This document shows positions 56,626 through 63,675 of a stretch of DNA of 64,000 bases, piece by piece (positions within the stretch are counted from its first letter, which is position 1; the number at the start of each line of letters is the position of its first letter). The notes under the pieces are model-generated. The model saw nothing but the letters and a program-made list of their open reading frames with translations, had not been told where the DNA came from and searched no databases. Origin of the DNA: Rhynochetos jubatus (lineage: Eukaryota > Chordata > Aves > Eurypygiformes > Rhynochetidae); contig CM050666.1 in the NCBI GenBank assembly GCA_027574665.1, forward strand, positions 310,001 to 374,000, written 5' to 3'. The position numbers were made by a program, and so were the translations under genes.

Positions 56626-58041
56626 CCCGGGAAAGTCGAAATCCACAGGGTCACCTTCTCTGTGCTAACAGGCTCGGAGAGGCTCGAATGCGCGGCTCGT
56701 TGAAGCGTCTGCCCGAACACGGACATCTAAATCAGCACTGTAATGCGACCAAACAGAAAGAGTTAGGAGAGAATTTCTTGTCCCTTCTTGCTGCGCCTTT
56801 GCAGAGCACTGCGTGCCAGAGCAGCCGGACCGCTGTGTTGCTTGCAATCTCCAGTTCCAACAGTGCCACAGTTCCTCGGCAACAGAAAGAGCTAGGAAGG
56901 AATTGCTTACGCTGTTTTCTCTCGCTGTGCTCTAGCAGTTCGTTCCCTTTTCGGCAGAGCGCGGGACCGCTTGCAAAGCTTAGAAACAAACCTCTCCCTT
57001 TTCCTCCAGAAGGGAAAGAGCTACGAGAGAATTTCTTAGGGAAACCTTGTTTGTTTTGGCAGAGCACTGCATGCCTCTTAAGACAGAGCTCTGGATCCCC
57101 GGGAAAGTCGAAATCCACAGGGTCACCTTCTCTGTGCTAACAGGCTCGGAGAGGCTCGTATGGGCGGCTCGTTGAAGCGTCTGCCCGAACACAGACATCT
57201 AAAGCAGCACTGTAATGCGACCAAACAGAAAGAGTTAGGAGAGAGTTTCTTGTCCCTTTTTGCTGAGCCTTTGCAGAGCACTGCGTGCCAGAGCAGCCGG
57301 ATCGCTGTCTTGCTTGCAATCTCCAGTTCCAACAGTGCCACAGTTCCTCGGCAACAGAAAGAGCTAGGAAGGAATTGCTTATGCTGTTTTCTCTCGCTGT
57401 GTTCTAGGAGTTCGTTCCCTTTTCAGCAGAGCGCGGGACCGCTTGCAAAGCTTAGAAACAAACCTCTCCCTTTTCCTCCAGAAGGGAAAGAGCTACGAGA
57501 GAATTTCTTAGGGAAACCTTGTTTGTTTTGGCAGAGCACTGCATGCCTCTTAAGACAGAGCTCTGGATCCCCGGGAAAGTCGAAATCCACAGGGTCACCT
57601 TCTCTGTGCTAACAGGTTCGGAGAGGCTCGAATGCGCGGCTCGTTGAAGCGTCTGCCCGAACACGGACATCTAAATCAGCACTGTAATGCGACCAAACAG
57701 AAAGAGTTAGGAGAGGATTTCTTGTCCCGTCTTGCTGCGCCTTTGCAGAGCACTGCGTGCCAGAGCAGCCGGATCGCTGTGTTGCTTGCAATCTCCAGTT
57801 CCAACAGTGCCACAGTTCCTCGGCAACAGAAAGAGCTAGGAAGGAATTGCTTGCGCTGTTTTCTCTCGCTGTGCTCTAGCAGTTCGTTCCCTTTTCGGCA
57901 GAGCGCGGGACCGCTTGCAAAGCTTAGAAACAAACCTCTCCCTTTTCCTCCAAAAGGGAAAGAGCTACGAGGGAATTTCTGAGGGAAATATTGTTTGTTT
58001 TAGCAGAGCACTGCATGCCTCTTAAGACGGAGCTCTGGCTC
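56626..58041 (+). repeat. Trimer higher-order repeat, copy 3, ending at the A/B junction
   Basis: The first monomer has GGACCGCTG and CTCCAGAAGGG but begins with the CTAAATCAGC linker, so it is a hybrid. The second matches the CGTATGGG/GAGAGTTTC type with a private TCTAGGAGTTC. The third has TGTCCCGTCTTG and CTACGAGGGAATT, as in copies 1 and 2. The last 60 bp or so of the third are B-like. Confidence 0.78.
57976..58041 (+). other. A-to-B monomer junction
   Basis: Up to GAGGGAATTTCT (about 57979) the last A monomer carries A-trimer alleles. From there it reads GAGGGAAATATTG, TTTTAGCAGAGC and AAGACGGAGC, which are B-monomer alleles, before the first ACCGGGAAAGTCTAAATC at 58042. The switch therefore happened inside subrepeat 3, within sequence the two monomers share, with no foreign DNA between. 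Homologous exchange is the simplest explanation. Confidence 0.75.
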
Positions 58042-58857
58042 ACCGGGAAAGTCTAAATCTAGAGCGACACCTTGTGGTTCAAACAGACTAGGACAAAACA
58101 CAAAGAGCTAGGAAGGAATTGCTTACGCTGTTTTCTCTCGCTGTGCTCTAGCAGTTCGTTCCCTTTTCGGCAGAACGCGGGACTGCTTGCAAAGCTTAGA
58201 AACAAATCTCTCCTTTTTCCTCCCAAACGGAAAGAGCTACGAGAGAATTTCTGAGTGAAACATTGTTTGTTTTGGCAGAGCACTGCATGCCTCTTAAGAC
58301 GGAGCTCTGGAACACCGGGAAAGTCTAAATCTAGAGCGACACCTTGTGGTTCAAACAGACCAGGACAAAACACAAAGAGCTAGGAAGGAATTGCTTACGC
58401 TGTTTTCTCTCGCTGTGCTCTAGCAGTTCGTTCCCTTTTTGGCAGAACGCGGGACTGCTTGCAAAGCTTAGAAACAAACCTCTCCCTTTTCCTCCAAAAG
58501 GGAAAGAGCTACGAGAGAATTTCTTAGTGAAACCTTGTTTGTTTTGGCAGAGCACTGCATGCCTCTTAAGACGGAGCTGTGGATCACCGGGAAAGTCTAA
58601 ATCTAGAGCGACACCTTGTGGTTCAAACAGACTAGGACAAAACACAAAGAGCTAGGAAGGAATTGCTTACGCTCTTTTCTCTCGCTGTGCTCTAGCAGTT
58701 CGTTCCCTTTTTGGCAGAACGCGGGACCGCTTGCAAAGCTTAGAAACAAATCTCTCCCTTTTCCTCCCAAGCAGAAAGAGCTACGAGAGAATTTCTGAGT
58801 GAAACCTTGTTTGTTTTAGCAGAGCACTGCATGCCTCTTAAGACGGAGCTCTGGATC
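58042..58857 (+). repeat. Three tandem B monomers (272 bp each)
   Basis: Units start at 58042, 58314 and 58586. Each runs linker, subrepeat 2 (opening ACAAAGAGCTAGGAAGG), subrepeat 3. Compared with A, the B unit lacks subrepeat 1 and about 70 bp of linker. The first and third have CTCCCAAACGG or CTCCCAAGCAG; the second has CTCCAAAAGGG, so both hairpin alleles exist in B. Shared B marks are GGCAGAACGCGGGAC and AAGACGGAGC. Confidence 0.9.
58064..58077 (+). promoter_or_regulatory. Weak CTCF-like motif in the B linker
   Basis: GCGACACCTTGTGG agrees at 11 of 14 positions with GCGCCCCCTGGTGG, the reverse form of the vertebrate CTCF core; allowing for known degeneracy it has about two important mismatches. 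It recurs in every B unit (22 bp after each unit start) and is absent from A, where the corresponding place reads GGGTCACCTTCTCTG. Similar short motifs are common in vertebrate repeats, so function is not implied. Confidence 0.2.
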
Positions 58858-59126
58858 ACCGGGAAAGTCTAAATCTAGAGCGACACCTTGTGGTTCAAAC
58901 AGACCAGGACAAAACACAAAGAGCTAGGAAGGAATTGCTTGCGCTTTCTCTCGCTGTGCTCTAGCAGTTCGTTCCCTTTTTGGCAGAACGCGGGACCGCT
59001 TGCAAAGCTTAGAAACAAACCTCTCCCTTTTCCTCCAAAAGGGAAAGAGCTACGAGAGAATTTCTTAGGGAAACCTTGTTTGTTTTGGCAGAGCACCGCA
59101 TGCCTCTTAAGACAGAGCTCTGGATC
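58858..59126 (+). repeat. B monomer with 3-bp deletion (269 bp)
   Basis: It reads TTGCGCTTTCTCTCG where other copies read TTGCGCTGTTTTCTCTCG. Its end switches to A-type sequence (AAGACAGAGCTCTGGATCCC), leading into the truncated A monomer that follows, so it is a B-to-A hybrid at its 3' side. Confidence 0.85.
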
Positions 59127-59340
59127 CCCGGGAAAGTCGAAATCCACAGGGTCACCTTCTCTGTGCTAACAGGCTCGGAGAGGCTCGAATGCGCGGCTCG
59201 TTGAAGCGTCTGCCCGAACACGGACATCTAAAGCAGCACTGTAATGCGACCAAACAGAAAGAGCTACGAGAGAATTTCTGAGGGAAATATTGTTTGTTTT
59301 GGCAGAGCACTGCATGCCTCTTAAGACGGAGCTCTGGATC
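59127..59340 (+). repeat. Truncated A monomer (214 bp) with a 258-bp internal deletion
   Basis: The A linker is intact up to CCAAACAGAAAGAG (about 59257), then the sequence continues as CTACGAGAGAATTTCTGAGG from subrepeat 3. The missing 258 bp equals two 129-bp subrepeats exactly, and the breakpoint falls in the GAAAGAG shared by subrepeats 1 and 3. This is the product expected from exchange or slippage between subrepeats inside one monomer. The end is B-like (GGGAAATATTG, AAGACGGAGC). Confidence 0.88.
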
Positions 59341-60156
59341 ACCGGGAAAGTCTAAATCTAGAGCGACACCTTGTGGTTCAAACAGACTAGGACAAAACAC
59401 AAAGAGCTAGGAAGGAATTGCTTACGCTGTTTTCTCTCGCTGTGCTCTAGCAGTTCGTTCCCTTTTCAGCAGAGCGCGGGACCGCTTGCAAAGCTTAGAA
59501 ACAAACCTCTCCCTTTTCCTCCAAAAGGGAAAGAGCTACGAGAGAATTTCTTAGTGAAACCTTGTTTGTTTTAGCAGAGCACTGCATGCCTCTTAAGACG
59601 GAGCTCTGGATCACCGGGAAAGTCTAAATCCAGAGGGACACCTTGTGGTTCAAACAGACCAGGACAAAACATAAAGAGGCAGGAAGGAATTGCTTGCGCT
59701 GTTTTCTCTCGCTGTGCTCTAGCAGTTGGTTCCCTTTTCGGCAGAGCGCGGGACCGCTTGCAAAGCTTAGAAACAAACCTCTCCCTTTTCCTCCAAAAGG
59801 GAAAGAGCTACGAGAGAATTTCTGAGGGAAATATTGTTTGTTTTAGCAGAGCACTGCATGCCTCTTAAGACGGAGCTCTGGATCACCGGGAAAGTCTAAA
59901 TCTAGAGCGACACCTTGTGGTTCAAACAGACTAGGACAAAACACAAAGAGCTAGGAAGGAATTGCTTACGCTGTTTTCTCTCGCTGTGCTCTAGCAGTTC
60001 GTTCCCTTTTTGGCAGACCGCGGGACCGCTTGCAAAGCTTAGAAACAAACCTCTCCCTTTTCCTCCAAAAGGGAAAGAGCTACGTGAGAATTTCTTAGCG
60101 AAACCTTGTTTGTTTTGGCAGAGCACTGCATGCCTCTTAAGACGGAGCTCTGGATC
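59341..60156 (+). repeat. Three tandem B monomers (272 bp each)
   Basis: Units start at 59341, 59613 and 59885. The second has ACATAAAGAGGCAGG, AAATCCAGAGGGACACC and AGCAGTTGGTTCCC as private or rare changes. The third has GGCAGACCGCGGGAC and CTACGTGAGAATT. The third ends with GGATCCCCGGGG, the A boundary plus one extra G, so the next monomer is A type. Confidence 0.88.
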
Positions 60157-61100
60157 CCCGGGGAAAGTCGAAATCCACAGGGTCACCTTCTCTGTGCTAA
60201 CAGGCTCGGAGAGGCTCGAATGTGCAACTCTTTGAAGCGTCTGCCCGAACACGGACATCTAAAGCAGCACTGTAATGCGACCAAACAGAAAGAGTTAGGA
60301 GAGAATTTCTTGTCCCTTCTTGCTGCGCCTTTGCAGAGCGCTGCGTGCCAGAGCAGCCGGATCGCTGTGTTGCTTGCAATCTCCAGTTCCAACAGTGCCA
60401 CAGTTCCTCGGCAACAGAAAGAGCTAGGAAGGAATTGCTTACGCTGTTTTCTCTCGCTGTGCTCTAGCAGTTCGTTCCCTTTTCGGCAGAGCGCGGGACC
60501 GCTTGCAAAGCTTAGAAACAAACCTCTCCCTTTTCCTCCAAAAGGGAAAGATCTACGAGAGAATTTCTTAGTGAAACCTTGTTTGTTTTGGCAGAGCACT
60601 GCATGCCTCTTAAGACAGAGCTCTGTATCCCCGGGAAAGTGGAAATCCACAGGGTCACCTTCTCTGTGCTAACAGGCTCGGAGAGGCTCGAATGCGCGGC
60701 TCGTTGAAGCGTCTGCCCGAACACGGACATCTAAAGCAGCACTGTATGCGACCAAACAGAAAGAGTTAAGAGAGAATTTCTTGTCCCTTCTTGCTGCGCC
60801 TTTGCAGAGCACTGCGTGCCAGAGCAGCCGGATCGCTGTGTTGCTTGTAATCTCCAGTTCCAACAGTGCTACAGTTCCTCGGCAACAGAAAGAGCTAGGA
60901 AGGAATTGCTTACGCTGTTTTCTCTCGCTCTGCTCTAACAGTTTGTTCACTTTTCGGCAGAACGCTGGACTGCTTGCAAAGCTTAGAAACAAACCTCTCC
61001 CTTTTCCTCCAAAAGGGAAAGAGCTACGAGAGAATTTCTTAGGGAAACATTGTTTGTTTTAGCAGAGCACTGCATGCCTCTTAAGACAGAGGTCTGGATC
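60157..61100 (+). repeat. Two A monomers inside the B-rich tail
   Basis: Lengths are 473 and 471 bp. The first has an extra G at its boundary, GTGCAACTCTTTG and AAAGATCTACG. The second has the CTGTATGCG deletion and a distinctive run: TTGTAATCTCC, GTGCTACAG, CTCTGCTCTAACAG, TTTGTTCACTTTTC and GAACGCTGGACTGC. The same run recurs in the A monomer at 61645. These copies are more diverged than those of the main array, as expected towards an array edge. Confidence 0.86.
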
Positions 61101-61644
61101 ATCGGGAAAGTTTAAATCTAGAGCGACACCTTGTGGTTCAAACAGACCAGGACAAAACATAAAGAGGCAGGAAGGAATTGCTTGCACTGTTTTCTCTCGC
61201 TGTGCTCTAGCAGTTCGTTCCCTTTTCGGCAGAGCGCGGGACTGCTTGCAAAGCTTAGAAACAAACCTCTCCCTTTTCCTCCCAATCGGAAAGAGCTACG
61301 AGAGAATTTCTTAGGGAAACATTGTTTGTTTCAGCAGAGCACTGCATGCCTCTTAAGACAGAGCTCTGGATCATCGGGAAAGTCTAAATCTAGAGCGACA
61401 CCTTGTGGTTCAAACAGAGTAGGACAAAACAGAAAGAGCTAGGAATGAATTGCTTGCGCTGTTTTCTCTCGCTGTGCTCTAGCAGTTCGTTCCCTTTTCG
61501 GCAGAGCGCGGGACCGCTTGCAAAGCTTAGAAACAAACCTCTCCCTTTTCCTCTCAATCGGAAAGAGCTACGAGAGAATTTCTTAGGGAAACCTTGTTTG
61601 TTTTGGCAGAGCACTGCATGCCTCTTAAGACAGAGCTCTGGATC
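61101..61644 (+). repeat. B monomer pair (first B-B-A unit)
   Basis: Units start at 61101 and 61373. The first has ATCGGGAAAGTTTAAATC, ACATAAAGAGGCAGG, TTGCACTG and CTCCCAATCGG. The second has AACAGAGTAGG and ACAGAAAGAGCTAGGAATG with CTCTCAATCGG. The CAATCGG allele is confined to this part of the tail. The second ends with the A-type boundary. Confidence 0.86.
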
Positions 61645-62116
61645 CCCGGGAAAGTTGAAATCCGCAGGGTCACCTTCTCTGTGCTAACAGGCTCGGAGAG
61701 GCTCGAATGCGCGGCTCGTTGAAGCGTCTGCCCGAACACGGACATATAAAGCAGCACTGTAATGCGACCAAACAGAAAGAGTTAGGAGAGAATTTCTTGT
61801 CCCTTCTTGCTGTGCCTTTGCAGAGCACTGTGTGCCAGAGCAGCCGGATCGCTGTCTTGCTTGTAATCTCCAGTTCCAAAAGTGCTACAGTTCCTCGGCA
61901 ACAGAAAGAGCTAGGAAGGAATTGCTTACGCTGTTTTCTCTCGCTCTGCTCTAACAGTTTGTTCACTTTTCGGCAGAACGCTGGACTGCTTGCAAAGCTT
62001 AGAAATAAACCTCTCCCTTTTCCTCCAAAAGGGAAAGAGCTACGAGAGAATTTCTTAGGGAAACATTGTTTGTTTTAGCAGAGCACTGCATGCCTCTTAA
62101 GACAGAGGTCTGGATC
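61645..62116 (+). repeat. A monomer closing the first B-B-A unit
   Basis: 472 bp. It shares with 60630-61100 the diagnostic run TTGTAATCTCC ... GTGCTACAG ... CTAACAGTTTGTTCAC ... AACGCTGGAC, so the two are sister copies. Additional changes are GTTGAAATCCGCAGG at the start (near-CENP-B motif lost), GGACATATAAAGC, TGCTGTGCC and CACTGTGTGCC. Confidence 0.86.
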
Positions 62117-62660
62117 ATCGGGAAAGTCTAAATCTAGAGCGACACCTTGTGGTTCAAACAGAGTAGGACAAAACAGAAAGAGCTGGGAATGAATTGCTTG
62201 CGCTGTTTTCTCTCGCTGTGCTCTAGCAGTTCGTTCCCTTTTCGGCAGAGCGCGGGACTGCTTGCAAAGCTTAGAAACAAACCTCTCCCTTTTCCTCCCA
62301 ATCGGAAAGAGCTACGAGAGCATTTCTTAGCGAAACCTTGTTTGTTTTAGCAGAGCACTGCATGCCTCTTAAGACGGGGCTCTGGATCACCGGGAAAGTC
62401 TAAATCTAGAGCGACACCTTGTGGTTCAAACAGACCAGGACAAAACACAAAGAGGTAGGAAGGAATTGCTTGTGCTGTTTTCTCTCGCTGTGCTCTAGCA
62501 GTTCGTTCCCTTTTCGGCAGAGCGCGGGACTGCTTGCAAAGCTTAGAAACAAAGCTCTCCCTTTTCCTCCCAAGCGGAAAGAACTACGAGAGAATTTCTT
62601 AGGGAAACCTTGTTTGTTTTGGCAGAGCACTGCATGCCTCTTAAGACAGAGCTCTGGATC
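62117..62660 (+). repeat. B monomer pair (second B-B-A unit)
   Basis: Units start at 62117 and 62389. The first repeats AACAGAGTAGG and GGAATGAATTGC of the B unit at 61373 and has CTCCCAATCGG with GAGCATTTC. The second has ACACAAAGAGGTAGG, TTGTGCTG, AACAAAGCTCTCCC and the CCCAAGCGGAAAGAAC block otherwise typical of R-type A copies in 1-35397. Confidence 0.85.
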
Positions 62661-63131
62661 CCCGGGAAAGTCGAAATCCACAGGGTCACCTTCTCTGTGC
62701 TAACAGGCTCGGAGAGGCTCGAATGCGCGGCTCGTTGAAGCGTCTGCCCGAACACGGACATCTAAAGCAGCACTGTAATGCGACCAAACAGAAAGAGTTA
62801 GGAGAGAATTTCTTGTCCCTTCTTGCTGCGCCTTTGCAGAGCACTGCGTGCCAGAGGAGCCGGATCGCTGTCTTGCTTGCAATCTCCAGTTCCAACAGTG
62901 CCACAGTTCCTCGGCAACAGAAAGAGCTAGGAAGGAATTGCTTGCGCTGTTTTCTCTCGCTGTGCTCTAGCAGTTCGTTCCCTTTTCGGCAGAGCGCGGG
63001 ACCGCTTGCAAAGCTTAGAAACAAACCTCTCCCTTTTCCTCCAAAAGGAAAGAGCTACGAGAGAATTTCTTAGGGAAACATTGTTTGTTTTAGCAGAGCA
63101 CTGCATGCCTCTTAAGACAGAGGTCTGGATC
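62661..63131 (+). repeat. A monomer closing the second B-B-A unit (471 bp)
   Basis: An A copy close to the main-array consensus, with GTGCCAGAGGAGCC, GGATCGCTGTCTTGC, TTGCGCTG and a 1-bp deletion in CTCCAAAAGGAAAGAG. Its 3' end reads GGGAAACATTG, TTTTAGCAGAGC and CAGAGGTCTGGATCATC, as B-flanked copies do, so the boundary with the next B is again within subrepeat 3. Confidence 0.85.
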
Positions 63132-63675
63132 ATCGGGAAAGTCTAAATCTAGAGCGACACCTTGTGGTTCAAACAGAGTAGGACAAAACAGAAAGAGCTA
63201 GGAAGGAATTGCTTGCGCTGTTTTCTCTCGCTGTGCTCTAGCAGTTCGTTCCCTTTTCGGCAGAGCGCGGGACTGCTTCCAAAGCTTAGAAACAAAGCTC
63301 TCCCTTTTCCTCCAAAAGGGAAAGAGCTACGAGAGAATTTCTAAATGAAACATTGTTTGTCTTAGCAGAGCACTGCATGCCTCTTACGACGGAGCTCTGG
63401 ATCCCCGGGAAAGTCTAAATCTAGAGCGACACCTTGTGGTTTAAACAGACTACGACAAAACACAAAGAGCTAGGAAGGAATTGCTTACGCTGTTTTCTCT
63501 CGCTGTGCTCTAGCAGTTCGTTCCCTTTTCGGCAGAGCGCGGGACCGCTTGCAAAGCTTAGAAACAAACCTCTCCCTTTTCCTCCAAAAGGGAAAGAGCT
63601 ACGAGAGAATTTCTGAGGGAAATATTGTTTGTTTTGGCAGAGCACTGCATGCCTCTTAAGACAGAGCTCTGGATC
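63132..63675 (+). repeat. B monomer pair (third B-B-A unit)
   Basis: Units start at 63132 and 63404. The first has GACTGCTTCCAAAGC, TTTCTAAATGAAAC, TGTCTTAGCAG and CTCTTACGACGG as private changes. The second has GTGGTTTAAACAG and ACTACGACAAAAC, and its boundary is the only B start with CCCGGG in place of ACCGGG or ATCGGG. It ends with a full A boundary. Confidence 0.85.

Larger units (their letters stand above)
1..58041 (+). repeat. Homogeneous array of 123 A monomers (472 bp)
   Basis: Taking CCCGGGAAAG as unit start, units begin at 1, 472, 945, then every 472 to 3305; 3776, 4249, 4721, 5193, 5666, 6138, 6609, then every 472 to 8969; 9440 then every 472 to 22656; 23127 then every 472 to 33511; 33982 then every 472 to 37758; 38229 then every 472 to 40117; 40588 then every 472 to 43420; 43890, 44362, 44834, 45306, 45776, 46248, 46720, 47192, 47662, 48134, 48605, 49077, 49547, 50019, 50490, 50962, then every 472 to 57570. 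Copies at 1, 3305, 6138, 8969, 22656, 33511, 37758, 40117, 48134 and 50019 are 471 bp. Those at 472, 3776 and 5193 are 473 bp. Those at 43420, 45306, 47192 and 49077 are 470 bp. Copies differ from each other by a small number of recurrent single-base alleles. Confidence 0.96.
40588..58041 (+). repeat. A-array domain III (37 copies, higher-order organisation)
   Basis: New alleles dominate: AATGGGAGACTCG with CCATACAGAAAG and AGTTGCAACAG; CGTATGGGCGG; ACATCTAAATCAGC with GAGAGGATTTC; the 2-bp deletion CAGAAAGTTAGG; and CTCCAGAAGGG. They recur in fixed order, producing the tetramer and trimer higher-order repeats listed separately. This domain directly abuts the B-containing tail. Confidence 0.82.

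Noticed and set aside
497-56646. Minus-strand open frames of about 155 codons covering nearly the whole monomer
   Set aside because: They start at GTG (reverse of CCAC), overlap the plus-strand frames almost completely, differ in length with the same indels, and show no protein family features. Simultaneous openness of both strands is a compositional by-product repeated 123 times.
534-57612. Plus-strand open frames of about 150 codons starting at GAATGCGCGG in each A monomer
   Set aside because: 472 is not a multiple of three, so the frame cannot run through the array. By my count about 29 of 123 copies are shortened by stops (TGA in the R-type end, TATGAG, TTGATTACG at about 2166), 14 carry 1-2 bp deletions and two lose the ATG (about 48667 and 50552). 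Changes fall equally on all codon positions, and no domain or signal is recognisable. A repeat low in stop codons explains the frames.
58079-58090. GGTTCAAACAG in the B linker as a Pol III B box
   Set aside because: It lacks the final conserved C of the B-box consensus, and no properly spaced A box followed by a T-run terminator accompanies it.
62003-62010. AATAAA polyadenylation signal in AGAAATAAACC
   Set aside because: It is a single private substitution (C to T in AACAAACC) in one tail monomer, with no gene upstream.
58072-63616. Short plus-strand frames beginning TTGTGGTTCAAACAG in B units
   Set aside because: They have no ATG, about 60-100 codons, and exist only because the B linker lacks stops in that frame. 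The same stretch in neighbouring units is frameshifted (for example the 3-bp and other differences at 58858-59126).
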